Shown here piece after piece: positions 44,783 to 55,471 of a stretch of DNA of 64,000 nucleotides (within the stretch, counting starts at the first letter, position 1; each line of letters begins with the position of its first letter). The position numbers and the translations under genes are program-made. The stretch covers positions 62,001 to 126,000 of the forward strand of contig CAWGNT010000015.1 of the NCBI GenBank assembly GCA_963824085.1, written 5' to 3'. The notes under the pieces were generated by a model. The model did not search any database and was not told the DNA's origin. It saw only the letters and a program-made list of their open reading frames with translations. Source of the stretch: JARRNE01 sp963824085 (lineage in GTDB: Bacteria > Pseudomonadota > Gammaproteobacteria > Chromatiales > Chromatiaceae).

Positions 44783-44969
44783 GCCTTGTCCTATGGAGGG
44801 ACTGCTCACCGCGCAGGCCACGAAGACGCACGAACGACCAAGCTGGCGCGAAATCGACGGGCGGTCGGGGCTTCCGACGGGCGGCACCCCATATCGCCGC
44901 GGTTAGCCGCGGCTTGGTCGTCGGGTCTGGCGGTCTCGGGGGGTGCGGTAACTGGCGGGACGGCCGCGA

Positions 44970-45830
44970 TCACGGACGCGGACGATGTGTGAGGATCGCG
45001 ATCAGGTCCGCGATGCGGTCGCGCATATCGCGGCGATCGACGATCATATCGAGCGCTCCATGCTCGAGCAAGAACTCACTGCGCTGGAAGCCGTCCGGCA
45101 GCTTCTCCCGCACCGTCTGTTCGATAACCCGGGGGCCCGCAAAACCGATCAGGGCGCCGGGCTCGGCGACATTCACGTCGCCCAGCATAGACAGGCTGGC
45201 GGAGACACCGCCCATCGTGGGATCCGTCATCACGCTGATAAAGGGTAGGCCCCGCTCCCGCAATCGCCCGAGCGCGGCGCTGGTCTTGGCCATCTGCATC
45301 AGTGAGAACAGCGACTCCTGCATTCGCGCGCCGCCGCTGGCGGCGAAGCACACCAGCGCAGACCCCATATCCAACGCGGCATTGACGCCTCTCACGAAAC
45401 GTTCACCCACGACCGACCCCATGGAGCCGCCCATGAACTCAAACTCGAATGCCGCCGCCACCAGATCCAGGGCCTTGACCTGCCCGCGCATCACCACCAG
45501 AGCCTCTGTCTCTCCCGTCTGCTTCTGCGCCTGAGTCAAGCGGTCCTTGTACTTCTTGAGGTCTTTGAACTTCAGAGGATCCACCGATTCCATCGCACCC
45601 CCGATTTCCTCTCGCGGCTCCGGGTCCAGAAAGGCATCCAATCGGCGGCGCCCGGAGAGCCGGTTGTGATGCGCACACTTTGGGCACACCTCCAGGTTGC
45701 GCTCCAGCTCGGCCTTGTACAGGACCGCGTGGCAGCCGGGGCACTTGGCCCATAGCCCCTCGGGCACCGCCCGCTTGCTCGCACCGTCCGTACGGATGCT
45801 GCTGGGGATTAGCTTTTCGAACCAACTCAT
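44970..45830 (-). CDS. accD: Acetyl-CoA carboxylase carboxyltransferase subunit beta
   Basis: A 286-residue protein from ATG 45828-45830 ('MSWFEKLIPSSI'). Zinc ribbon 'CPGCHAVLY' and 'CPKCAHHNRL', then the crotonase-like core 'GGARMQESLFSLMQMAKTSA' and 'GGVSASLSMLGDVNVAEPGA'. With AccA it transfers CO2 from biotin to acetyl-CoA for malonyl-CoA. It lies between trpA and folC, with a 187-base gap to folC that might hold a separate promoter. Confidence 0.96.
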   Translation of the reverse strand: MSWFEKLIPSSIRTDGASKRAVPEGLWAKCPGCHAVLYKAELERNLEVCPKCAHHNRLSGRRRLDAFLDPEPREEIGGAMESVDPLKFKDLKKYKDRLTQAQKQTGETEALVVMRGQVKALDLVAAAFEFEFMGGSMGSVVGERFVRGVNAALDMGSALVCFAASGGARMQESLFSLMQMAKTSAALGRLRERGLPFISVMTDPTMGGVSASLSMLGDVNVAEPGALIGFAGPRVIEQTVREKLPDGFQRSEFLLEHGALDMIVDRRDMRDRIADLIAILTHRPRP

Positions 45831-45883
45831 GGCTTGTTTCTGCGTCATTGCGCTGGGATGCGAGGTGCTGTGGGGGTCCGTGG

Positions 45884-46699
45884 TCAGCGCTTCGCGGCAC
45901 CGTCGATGGCGACCCGCAGCTCCCCGAGGAAATCCGCCACGGCGCCGGGAATCTGCTCGGGTGTCGCCGCAAGCTCCTCGACGCGTCGGACGATGGCGCT
46001 CCCCACGATGACCGCATCCGCGACCTCCGCCACTCGCGCCGCTGTCTCCGCATCCTTGATACCGAAGCCGACACCCACCGGCAGCTCGATGTCACGCCGG
46101 ATCTGCGCCACCTTGTCGGCCACCTGGCCCACGTCCAGGTGGCCTGCCCCGGTGACCCCCTTCATCGACACGTAGTAAACAAAACCGCTGGCCACCGCTG
46201 CGATCTTCCGGATACGGACCTCCGTGGATGTAGGTGCCAGCAAGTAGACAAGGTCGAGCGAGGCGTCCCGCAGCTTAACGACCAGGTCGTGACTCTCTTC
46301 CGGCGGGACATCCACGACGAGGATGCCGTCGACTCCAGCCTTCCGGGCCTGTTGGGCGAGCTCTGCATAGCCCATCACCTCGATCGGATTCAGGTAGCCC
46401 ATCAGGACAACCGGCGTTTGCGAGTCCTGCTCCCGAAAGCGTCGGACCATTCCGAGCACGTCACGCAGGCTAACGTGGTGCGCGAGGGCGCGCTCACTTG
46501 CCCGCTGGATGACGGGTCCATCCGCCATGGGATCGGAGAATGGGACCCCGAGCTCGATCAGATCAGCTCCCGCGGCCACCATGGCATGCATGAGGGGAAC
46601 GGTGACGGTTGGATCCGGGTCGCCCGCCGTCACGAAGGGGACCAGAGCCGTTCGGCCGCGCCCCTTCAGGTCCGCAAAGCACGCCGCGATCCGGCTCAT
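45884..46699 (-). CDS. trpA: Tryptophan synthase alpha chain
   Basis: A 271-residue TIM barrel. Catalytic Glu and Asp in 'DLIELGVPFSDPMADGPVIQ', phosphate-binding 'GVGFGIKDAETAARVAEVAD' and 'VIVGSAIV'. It splits indole-glycerol phosphate to indole, which tunnels to TrpB. It overlaps trpB by four bases. Confidence 0.97.
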   Translation of the reverse strand: MSRIAACFADLKGRGRTALVPFVTAGDPDPTVTVPLMHAMVAAGADLIELGVPFSDPMADGPVIQRASERALAHHVSLRDVLGMVRRFREQDSQTPVVLMGYLNPIEVMGYAELAQQARKAGVDGILVVDVPPEESHDLVVKLRDASLDLVYLLAPTSTEVRIRKIAAVASGFVYYVSMKGVTGAGHLDVGQVADKVAQIRRDIELPVGVGFGIKDAETAARVAEVADAVIVGSAIVRRVEELAATPEQIPGAVADFLGELRVAIDGAAKR

Positions 46700-47910
46700 A
46701 GCCGAATTCCCTGCCGCGCCGCGACCGTGTGCATGTCCTTGTCGCCGCGACCCGAGAGATTGATCAGGATCATCTGGTCCTTAGGCATGGTGGGTGCCAA
46801 CTTGGCGGCAAAGGCGAGCGCATGGCTCGACTCCAAGGCGGGGATGATACCCTCAATCCTGGTCAATGCGTGAAACGCGGCAAGGGCGTCATCATCGCCA
46901 ACCGCTTCGTAGCGGGCGCGCCCGGTGTCCTTGAGCCAGGCGTGCTCGGGACCGACCCCTGGATAGTCGAGGCCGGCGGAAATCGAGTGCGTCTCTATGA
47001 TCTGGCCGTCTTTGTCCTCCATGAGGTAGGTCCTGTTGCCGTGCAGTACACCCGGAGCCCCGGCGCAGAGCGGCGCCGCGTGGTGACCGGTTGCGAGCCC
47101 CTCCCCCGCTGCTTCGATGCCGTAGAGGGCCACCTCCCGATCTTCCAGGAACGGATAGAAGAGCCCGATGGCGTTCGAGCCGCCGCCGACGCAGGCGACG
47201 AGTGCGTCAGGCAGACGCCCGCTGCGCTCCAGCATCTGCGCACGCGCTTCACGGCCGATCACCGCCTGGAAGTCGCGGACCATGGCGGGATAAGGATGCG
47301 GCCCCGCCACCGTTCCAATAATGTAGTAGGTGTCGTCGATATTGGTGACCCAGTCCCGCATGGCCTCGTTCAAGGCATCCTTGAGCGTGCGGGAGCCCGA
47401 CTTCACCGACACGACCTCGGCACCGAGCAGCCGCATGCGATAGACGTTGGCCTCCTGGCGGGCGACATCCACCTCGCCCATGTAGACGACACAGTCGAGC
47501 CCCATGCGCGCCGCCACGGTCGCAGTGGCTACGCCGTGCTGGCCGGCCCCGGTCTCCGCAATGATGCGCCGCTTGCCCATGCGCCGCGCGAGCAGGGCCT
47601 GCCCCACCGTGTTGTTCACCTTGTGGGCCCCCGTGTGATTGAGGTCCTCGCGCTTCAGGAGGATCTGGGCGCCTCCCAGCTCGCGGCTCCAGCGTTTGGC
47701 GTGGTAAATGGGAGACGGCCGGCCTACATAGTCCCGCAGATCGGCATCCAGCTCGGCCAGAAAAGTCTCGTCGCGGAGGTAACGTTCGTAGGCCGCGCGC
47801 AGCTCCTCCAGGGGATGCATGAGCGTCTCGGGCACGAACATTCCGCCGTAGGGCCCGAAATGCCCGTTGGCATCGGGCCAGTGGTAAGTCTCATCGCGAT
47901 TCGTCGCCAT
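46696..47910 (-). CDS. trpB: Tryptophan synthase beta chain
   Basis: A 404-residue PLP enzyme. PLP Lys in 'NHTGAHKVNNTVGQALLARR', 'ETGAGQHGVATATVAARMGL', phosphate loop 'CVGGGSNAIGLFYPF'. It joins indole and serine to tryptophan. The first 20 bases overlap the end of trpF, so trpF-trpB-trpA are co-translated. Confidence 0.97.
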   Translation of the reverse strand: MATNRDETYHWPDANGHFGPYGGMFVPETLMHPLEELRAAYERYLRDETFLAELDADLRDYVGRPSPIYHAKRWSRELGGAQILLKREDLNHTGAHKVNNTVGQALLARRMGKRRIIAETGAGQHGVATATVAARMGLDCVVYMGEVDVARQEANVYRMRLLGAEVVSVKSGSRTLKDALNEAMRDWVTNIDDTYYIIGTVAGPHPYPAMVRDFQAVIGREARAQMLERSGRLPDALVACVGGGSNAIGLFYPFLEDREVALYGIEAAGEGLATGHHAAPLCAGAPGVLHGNRTYLMEDKDGQIIETHSISAGLDYPGVGPEHAWLKDTGRARYEAVGDDDALAAFHALTRIEGIIPALESSHALAFAAKLAPTMPKDQMILINLSGRGDKDMHTVAARQGIRL

Positions 47911-48538
47911 CTCTCACCCCCTGCACGAAGGCAGCCATCTTGGCACGGTCTTTCAGGCCCTTGGCGGATTCGACGCCGCCGCTGACGTCGACGCCGTAGG
48001 GTCTGACCCGCCGCACCGCCTCCGCCACGTTCTCCGGCGTCAGACCGCCGGCCAAGATTATGCGGTCTGCAATGGACGAGGGTACCAGGTCCCAGTCGAA
48101 ACGGCGGCCGCTTCCGCCTGGGACAGTAGGGTCGAAGGTGTCCAGGAGCAAGGCGGATGCGCCCGAGTAGTGGTCGGCGACCGCATCCAGGTTGGTCCCA
48201 GGCCGCATCCGCACCGCCTTGAGCCACGGACGGCTGAACGAGCCGCAGTACGCCGGCGGCTCGTCGCCGTGAAACTGCAGCATGTCTAAGGGGACCTGCG
48301 CGAGTACTTGGGCGACGAACGCCGGATCGGCATCCACGAAGAGGCCAACGGTCGTCACGAATGCCGGTACGGCACGAAGCAGCCGGCATGCCTGCTCGAT
48401 CCCGACGGCGCGCGGGCTGTGCTCGTAGAATACGAGACCGACGGCGTCCGCGCCCAGCTCGCCCACCGCCTGTACGTCCGCCTCCCGGGTCAGACCGCAA
48501 ATTTTAACCCGTGTTCGTCCGATTCCGGCGCGAGTCAT
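47891..48538 (-). CDS. trpF: Phosphoribosylanthranilate isomerase
   Basis: A 215-residue TIM barrel from ATG 48536-48538 ('MTRAGIGRTRVKICGLTREAD'); catalytic Cys in 'KICGLT', catalytic Asp in 'LLLDTFDPTVPGG', phosphate site 'ILAGGLTPENVAEAV' and 'DVSGGVESAKG'. The frame is open far upstream but that part is the shadow of truA. It overlaps the truA stop by four bases. Confidence 0.95.
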   Translation of the reverse strand: MTRAGIGRTRVKICGLTREADVQAVGELGADAVGLVFYEHSPRAVGIEQACRLLRAVPAFVTTVGLFVDADPAFVAQVLAQVPLDMLQFHGDEPPAYCGSFSRPWLKAVRMRPGTNLDAVADHYSGASALLLDTFDPTVPGGSGRRFDWDLVPSSIADRIILAGGLTPENVAEAVRRVRPYGVDVSGGVESAKGLKDRAKMAAFVQGVRDGDESR

Positions 48539-49344
48539 CGAAGCCCAATCGGAGCGATCGTTCCAAGCTGCGGGAGACGGAAGTGGGCCGGATAGTCCGC
48601 TCGGACCAGGTAGAGGCCCTGGGGTGGCGCCGTGACTCCGCCTTTGGTGCGATCGCGGACTTCGAGCAACTCGCGCACCCACGCGGCCGGCGCCTCCCCG
48701 CGTCCGATCTTCATGAGCACGCCGGCGATGTTGCGCACCATGTGGTGCAGGAAACCGTTGGCCCCAATCGACAGCTCGACCGCACCCTCGCGCTCCATCA
48801 AGTCCGCGTAGTGGACACGCCGAATTGGGCTCTTGGCCTGGCACCCGAGGGCGCGAAAGCTGGTGAAATCGTGCTCTCCAACGAGAAATCCTGCCGCCTG
48901 CCGCATCAGATCGACCCGCAGGGGATAATGCGTCCAGACCGCGCGCTTGCGCAACAGTGCCGAGCGGGTTGCTCGCGACAGAATCAGGTAGCGGTAGTGA
49001 CGCGCGACAGCGCTGTAGCGTGCGTGGAAGTCCATTCCTACTGGGCACACCCAGAGGACGCTCGTGTCGTCCGGCAGATTGGCGTTGGTCCCGAGCAGCC
49101 AGGAGCGGTCGCTGCGGCGAGCGCTCGTGTCGAAGTGGATGACCTGCTCCAAGGCATGGACGCCCGCGTCCGTGCGCCCCGCGCAGCATAGCCCGACTCG
49201 GTGATCGGCGACCACGCAAACGGCGCGCTCCAGTTCCTGCTGCACCGTACGCACGCCGTCCTGTATCTGCCAGCCGTGAAACGCGCTGCCGTCGTACTCG
49301 ACGCCCATGGCGATGCGGGTCGGCGTCGCCTGCTCTTCCTCCAT
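48535..49344 (-). CDS. truA: tRNA pseudouridine(38-40) synthase
   Basis: A 269-residue protein with 'MGVEYDGSAFHGWQIQDGVRT' and catalytic Asp in 'CCAGRTDAGVHALEQVIHF'; 'FHARYSAVARHYRYLIL', 'FLHHMVRNIAGVLMKIG'. It modifies the anticodon stem-loop of several tRNAs. The start is ATG 49342-49344; an inner ATG at 49308 would remove 12 residues. The order fimV-truA-trpF is conserved in pseudomonads. Confidence 0.96.
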   Translation of the reverse strand: MEEEQATPTRIAMGVEYDGSAFHGWQIQDGVRTVQQELERAVCVVADHRVGLCCAGRTDAGVHALEQVIHFDTSARRSDRSWLLGTNANLPDDTSVLWVCPVGMDFHARYSAVARHYRYLILSRATRSALLRKRAVWTHYPLRVDLMRQAAGFLVGEHDFTSFRALGCQAKSPIRRVHYADLMEREGAVELSIGANGFLHHMVRNIAGVLMKIGRGEAPAAWVRELLEVRDRTKGGVTAPPQGLYLVRADYPAHFRLPQLGTIAPIGLR

Positions 49345-49396
49345 CTATGGCGTCATGTCTACCGAGCTCACTCGGCTTTTTCGTTTCTGGACCACG

Positions 49397-49490
49397 GGGA
49401 CGGGCCTATCCCGCCGCGAGTGTCGGCGCAGCAGGGAAGCTGCCGTCGAGCCTACGTGGACGTATTCACGGCGTCCCCCCGGCGGGAGCG
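49397..49490 (+). repeat. Dispersed ~100-bp palindromic repeat, copy 2
   Basis: The core GTCGAGCCTACGTGGACGT with ATTCACGGCGT (49445-49474) matches copies 1 and 3; the outer arms GGGCCTATCCCGCCG and CGGCGGGA differ in sequence but are again inverted. It lies in the fimV-truA spacer. Confidence 0.7.
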
Positions 49491-49598
49491 GCTCTTCCCC
49501 AAAAAAATGAAAAACCCAAATCGAAACGGTATATCAGCCGGCAACCCCTTCAACAGGACTCCGTTCGGGCAACAGGGCAACAGTGGAGCGCCGTCCCG

Positions 49599-52352
49599 TC
49601 ACGCCAACCGCGCCAGCATCTCCGTCGCTTCAGCGCGCTGCGTCTCGTTTCCTTCCTGAGCAACCTCTTCCAGAATGGTGCGTGCCGCTTCTGGATCCGC
49701 CATGTCCATGTAGGCTCTGGCCAAGTCGATCTTGGTAGAGACCTCGTCCCACAGGGTGGAATCCGTTTGCCATTGAGTTGAAGAAGCAACGTCGGTCTCG
49801 CGAGTCTCCCTATCGGCAACCGCAACATCGAGCGACTCCGGCTCCGCCGCATCGGATGCCTGCGGCCAGTCCAACGACGGCGCTTCGAGAGGACCCTCCT
49901 CAGACCGCGGTACGACGACCTCACCACCGCGCGCCATCGCCATCTGGTTCTCTTTCGCAACGGTCTCTAGGTCGAGATCGAAGGCCGCCAGGTCGTCGAG
50001 CTCCAGCTCGAGCTCGGTGCCGGCCGACTGCACATCCTTGTCTTCCACCCGGTCGGGACCAGTCGGACGGTCGCTCGTGAGCGACAGGTCCAGGAAGTCG
50101 GAGGTTGCCGGCGGCGCCTTGCTGTCTGGGGCCACCGTCGGCGGCGTATCGCCCAGTGGCTCCCCTGCCGTTGACGGCGAGCTGGTCGGCACATTTTCTG
50201 CCTCGAGGTCCTCCACAGGCTCACCGCCGCCCGCGGTTGCCTCATCGGCTCCGTCGCCCTGCAGGTCGCGCACCATGGACGTGAGCCGCCGCCACTGATC
50301 TTCGTGCAGCCGGTCACCGCCCGCGACCTGGATCTCTTCCTTGATCCGTGTCAGCGCCTCAAGGTTCTTTGCGCCAAAGTGGGCTTCGGCCAGCTTAAAC
50401 TTGAGATCGAGGCGCTCCGGAGCCTTCGAAAGCTCTTCTTCGAGCAGGTACTCGGCTTCTCGGTAGCGCCCGTACGCGATGTAGACGTCGGCCTCCGAAG
50501 CGACATCGGTCTCTCCTGTTTCGTCGTCCAGGCTGCTGAATGCGCTGTACGGCGACTCCTCTGTGGCCGACTGGTCTTCGCTCTCTCCCTCGTACGAGGG
50601 CTCCCTGAGCGTGCTCGCCGACGGTGCAGCGGAGCGCGGGACGGCGACGGTCGCAAGCTGGCTCGCCTCGTACTCCTCCTCGAGCTGCCTGCGGCGGCGC
50701 ATCATGAACCAGCCGATGGGCAAGAGCAGCGCCGGCACACCCAGGGCGACGGCCATTGTGGGCATCGGCAGGGACTCCCAGAAGGGCGCCGTATCAACGT
50801 CCTCGTTCGCCGCAACGCGCCTCAGGTCCAACGTCTTGCGCGCTGGCTCGACGACCTTGGCCGCGGCCGCCGGCGGTATCGCCTGCGCCAGCTTGGGGCC
50901 CGTGACGGGGCCCTCGCTCGTGACGTTCGAGTCAACCGCACCACTCGTCGTCGATGTCGCGGCGGCTACCTCGTTTGGCTTTTCCGGCTCAGCCGGCGCT
51001 TCAGGCGATGGAGTCCCGCTGCTGACTTGCGGGTCTTCGCCGGCGGCGGCCGAGGCGGCGGACGGCGATTTCACATCAATCTCGGTCGGCTCGGTCGTGG
51101 CGACTTTTTCAGGGGGAACGTCGCTCGCTTCCGGCGTGATCGCCTCACTCGGGGCGGGCGTTGGCTCGCTGGGCGTATCGGGTACGCTCTGATCCGACAC
51201 ACCGGCCGGCAACAAGCCGGTCTCCTCCGCAACCTTGACCTCGGACTCCCCCTGCGGGACGGCCTGAAGCTGTGCCAGCTGCTGGTTGCGCAACTTAAGG
51301 AGCTTGCGGATGTCTGACAGCTGGGTCTCGAGCTCACGGATGCGGCCGCGCAGCTCGTCGGTCTCCTGCCTGGTACTCTCTCCGGCCTCACGCACTAGCA
51401 GGAGCTCGTCCTTGAGGGATCCCAGCTTAGGCTGGGAGCGGCTGGCGCCGGCCGGCGATGTTCCGCCGGCAGCCTCCGCTGCAGCGGACGCCGCCTCGGC
51501 GATCTTCAGGCGATCGCCGGACGGCTGCGCCACAACGGCGGTGCTGGCCAAGGGCACAGCCGTGACCTTGCGGCCTTGAAGCGCCGCGCCGAACTCCCGC
51601 TGTGCCTGGACGGCATCCATGGCGAACAGCTCGGCGGAGGTGGGGATCTCGAGCGTCGCCCCAACCTTCAACAAGTTGATGTTGCCCCGTACGAAGGCGT
51701 CCTGGTTGCTGCGGTAAATGGCCATTGCGGTCTGGGCCACGGTGGCGTCCGGGGGACTCATGGAACGCGCAACGCTCCAAAGGCCCATTCCAGGTTGGAC
51801 GGGGCCGTAGCGCAACGGATAGCCATCCTCATTGGGGGTCACCGGTGCCGGCGCAGACACCGGTGCCGGAGATTCGGCCTGCTGCGCTCTCGCGGGAGCG
51901 GGAGCCACCGGCCCTCCCGCAACGGCCTGCCGGACCCTCGGCGGCGACCGCTTCACGGTCGTCGGGGGATCGAGGAGCACGGTGTATTCCTTGACCAGCC
52001 GGCCCTCGCTGGAGTTGACCTGAACCAGGAAATCCAGGTACGGCTCTCGGATCGGCGCCTGACTCGTGATCCGTATGACCGGGCGCCCTTCGGGGGAGAC
52101 TTGGGCCTTGAATCTCAGCCTGCTCACCTGGTGTGGAAGCGGCGCTCCGACCTTGGCGAACTCGGCGTCCGGCGCAAGACCGACCTTGAGTGTGTCGAGC
52201 TGGTCCAGCTTGACGCCCAGCAGGTCGATCTCGCCTTCGAAGGGCTCGTAGAGAGCCGATTGGGTGCGAATTCCTCCTAGTCCCATCGCACCGGCGCCGG
52301 CCGGTGCCAGTGCCAACGAGACCGCCGACGCCAGAATTAGCTTGCGAAACAT
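49599..52352 (-). CDS. fimV: FimV-like polar hub protein
   Basis: A 917-residue protein from ATG 52350-52352 preceded by GGGGGAGG. Signal peptide 'MFRKLILASAVSLALAPAGA', FimV N-terminal domain ('IRTQSALYEPFEGEIDLLGV'), a LysM-like segment ('GLWSVARSMSPPDATVAQTA'), a coiled coil ('RQETDELRGRIRELETQLSD'), a transmembrane helix ('MAVALGVPALLLPIGWFMM') and a long acidic cytoplasmic part. It ends in the FimV TPR tail 'KIDLARAYMDMADPEAARTI'. FimV organises cell poles for type IV pili and c-di-GMP/cAMP signalling. Confidence 0.93.
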   Translation of the reverse strand: MFRKLILASAVSLALAPAGAGAMGLGGIRTQSALYEPFEGEIDLLGVKLDQLDTLKVGLAPDAEFAKVGAPLPHQVSRLRFKAQVSPEGRPVIRITSQAPIREPYLDFLVQVNSSEGRLVKEYTVLLDPPTTVKRSPPRVRQAVAGGPVAPAPARAQQAESPAPVSAPAPVTPNEDGYPLRYGPVQPGMGLWSVARSMSPPDATVAQTAMAIYRSNQDAFVRGNINLLKVGATLEIPTSAELFAMDAVQAQREFGAALQGRKVTAVPLASTAVVAQPSGDRLKIAEAASAAAEAAGGTSPAGASRSQPKLGSLKDELLLVREAGESTRQETDELRGRIRELETQLSDIRKLLKLRNQQLAQLQAVPQGESEVKVAEETGLLPAGVSDQSVPDTPSEPTPAPSEAITPEASDVPPEKVATTEPTEIDVKSPSAASAAAGEDPQVSSGTPSPEAPAEPEKPNEVAAATSTTSGAVDSNVTSEGPVTGPKLAQAIPPAAAAKVVEPARKTLDLRRVAANEDVDTAPFWESLPMPTMAVALGVPALLLPIGWFMMRRRRQLEEEYEASQLATVAVPRSAAPSASTLREPSYEGESEDQSATEESPYSAFSSLDDETGETDVASEADVYIAYGRYREAEYLLEEELSKAPERLDLKFKLAEAHFGAKNLEALTRIKEEIQVAGGDRLHEDQWRRLTSMVRDLQGDGADEATAGGGEPVEDLEAENVPTSSPSTAGEPLGDTPPTVAPDSKAPPATSDFLDLSLTSDRPTGPDRVEDKDVQSAGTELELELDDLAAFDLDLETVAKENQMAMARGGEVVVPRSEEGPLEAPSLDWPQASDAAEPESLDVAVADRETRETDVASSTQWQTDSTLWDEVSTKIDLARAYMDMADPEAARTILEEVAQEGNETQRAEATEMLARLA

Positions 52353-52494
52353 CGTCCTCCCCCGCTTACCAGACCGCAGCTCGCCGATGCATACGAGATC
52401 GTCGATCGGCACTCGCTGACGGCATCAATATCGATGCGACCGTCCCCTCCACTTCCGAGCGCCGACCATCAACGCGGGCCCCGCGGCTTTCATC

Positions 52495-53610
52495 TCAGCG
52501 CTCAAAAAGCACGCCGAGCATCCGGCGCAGGGGCTCCGCCGCTCCCCATAGGAGCTGGTCGCCGACGGTAAACGCCGAAAGAAACTCACCCCCCATGCTC
52601 ATCTTGCGCAGCCGCCCAACCGGGATATCCAAGGTCCCCGTGACGCTCGCCGGGGAGAGCCTCTCGACCGTCGCTACACGCTCATTCGGAACAACCTGGA
52701 CCCACGGATTCGCCGACGCGACCACGTCGAGAATCTCGTCCAGCGGCACATCGCTCCTGAGCTTGATGGTCAACCCCTGACTGTGGCAGCGCATCGCGCC
52801 GATGCGTACGCAGGTCCCGTCGATCGGGACGGGTCGATCCTCGCGGCCGAGGATCTTGTTCGTCTCGGCACCCCCCTTCCACTCTTCCCGGCTCTGGCCG
52901 TTCGGCAGCTCGGTATCGATCCAGGGAATGAGACTGCCCGCGAGGGGCACGCCGAACTGTGCGGTCGGGAAGTCCACCCCATGCATGGTATCAGTCACCA
53001 AGCGGTCGATATCGAGGATGGCGGACGCGGGATCCCCGAGGAGCCCTGCCACGCCTCGATGCAAGGCCCCCATCTGCTCCAGGAGCTCGCGCATGTTCTT
53101 GGCCCCGGCCCCGGAAGCGGCCTGATAGGTCATGGCGCTGATCCATTCGACGAGGTCGTGCCGGAACAGTCCGCCGACCGCCATGAGCATGAGGCTGACC
53201 GTGCAGTTCCCTCCGATGAAATCACGCTTACCGGCGGCCAGGGCGTCTTCGATGACGTTGCGATTGACCGGATCGAGGACGATGACGCTATCCCTTTCCA
53301 TGCGCAGCGCCGAGGCGGCGTCGATCCAATAGCCGCGCCAGCCGGCAGTGCGCAGGGGGCCGTAGACCTTCTTCGTATAGTCGCCGCCTTGGCAGGTGAC
53401 GATGACATCCATGTCCGAGAGCGCCGACAGGTCGTGCGCGTCGCGCAAGGGTTGAGCGCCCCTTCCCACGTCCGGTCCGACTTGGCCGACCTGCGAGGTG
53501 GTAAAAAAGACCGGCTCGGCGATCGACGCGAAGCCGTTCTCCTGGCGCATACGCGCCATGAGGACCGACCCCACCATTCCACGCCACCCCACAAAGCCGA
53601 CCCGATTCAT
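52495..53610 (-). CDS. asd: Aspartate-semialdehyde dehydrogenase
   Basis: A 371-residue protein from ATG 53608-53610. NADP motif 'VGFVGWRGMVGSVLMARM', active-site Cys in 'FIGGNCTVSLMLMAVGG', substrate loop 'TYQAASGAGAKNMRELL', acid-base His region 'IGAMRCHSQGLTIKL'. This is the gammaproteobacterial long form. It makes aspartate semialdehyde for lysine, methionine and threonine. It follows leuB. Confidence 0.97.
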   Translation of the reverse strand: MNRVGFVGWRGMVGSVLMARMRQENGFASIAEPVFFTTSQVGQVGPDVGRGAQPLRDAHDLSALSDMDVIVTCQGGDYTKKVYGPLRTAGWRGYWIDAASALRMERDSVIVLDPVNRNVIEDALAAGKRDFIGGNCTVSLMLMAVGGLFRHDLVEWISAMTYQAASGAGAKNMRELLEQMGALHRGVAGLLGDPASAILDIDRLVTDTMHGVDFPTAQFGVPLAGSLIPWIDTELPNGQSREEWKGGAETNKILGREDRPVPIDGTCVRIGAMRCHSQGLTIKLRSDVPLDEILDVVASANPWVQVVPNERVATVERLSPASVTGTLDIPVGRLRKMSMGGEFLSAFTVGDQLLWGAAEPLRRMLGVLFER

Positions 53611-53668
53611 TTCCGTCTCCCGATTCGTGCTCACCAGTTTGCCCACCTCGACCTGCCGGTTCTGCGAC

Positions 53669-54754
<1,086 letters not shown>

Positions 54755-54802
54755 CTTCGTGCTCCGTCTCCTGAAGTATCGTCAGCCGCTGACACCCCCG
54801 CA

Positions 54803-55471
54803 TCAACGGTTCGCCGCATCCTCGGTCACCGTCGCCGCAAAGAGCCAAGGCGTATCCTGTCTGCGACGCTCTTCGTAAGCCTTGATCGCCACCACGTGCT
54901 GCAGAGTCTGGCCAATCGCATCCAGCCCCTCGAGCAGGCAGTGCTTGCGGTAATGGTGCACCGCGAACGGGATGACCTCTCCGTCCGGCAGCCCGAGGGT
55001 CTGCTCCGGCAGGTCGACCGCAATGTGTAGGGGCATCTCAGCGGTCGCTCGTGCGAACAGATCGTCGATGATCTCACCGTCCAGGGCGATCGGCAGGATG
55101 CCGTTTTCGAAGCAGTTGTTGGAGAAGATATCGGCAAAGCTGGTGGCGATGATGACGCGAAAACCGTAGTCGGCCAGTGCCCAAGGCGCGTGTTCCCGTG
55201 AGGAGCCGCAGCCGAAGTTCTCGCGCGCCAGCAGGACGCTGGCGCCGCGGTAGCGCGCGTCGTTGAGGACGAAATCCGGATTCAGCGGCCGATTGCTGTT
55301 GTCCTTACCCGGCTCGCCGGTGTCGAGATAGCGCCACTCGTCGAACAGGTTGGGCCCGAAACCCGTCCGCTTGATGCTCTTCAGGAACTGCTTGGGGATG
55401 ATGGCATCCGTGTCCACATTGGCGCGATCCAGCGGGCACACGATGCCGGTGAAGTTCACGAATGGCTCCAT
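54803..55471 (-). CDS. leuD: 3-isopropylmalate dehydratase small subunit
   Basis: A 222-residue protein from ATG 55469-55471, overlapping the leuC stop by one base. 'VCPLDRANVDTDAIIPKQFL', 'LLARENFGCGSSREHAPWAL', 'FADIFSNNCFENGILPI'. It forms the swivel domain of isopropylmalate isomerase with LeuC. The upstream in-frame extension is a shadow of leuC. Confidence 0.97.
   Translation of the reverse strand: MEPFVNFTGIVCPLDRANVDTDAIIPKQFLKSIKRTGFGPNLFDEWRYLDTGEPGKDNSNRPLNPDFVLNDARYRGASVLLARENFGCGSSREHAPWALADYGFRVIIATSFADIFSNNCFENGILPIALDGEIIDDLFARATAEMPLHIAVDLPEQTLGLPDGEVIPFAVHHYRKHCLLEGLDAIGQTLQHVVAIKAYEERRRQDTPWLFAATVTEDAANR

Noticed and set aside
46729..47985. A 418-codon plus-strand frame opposite trpB
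   Set aside because: Antisense shadow of an intact trpB.
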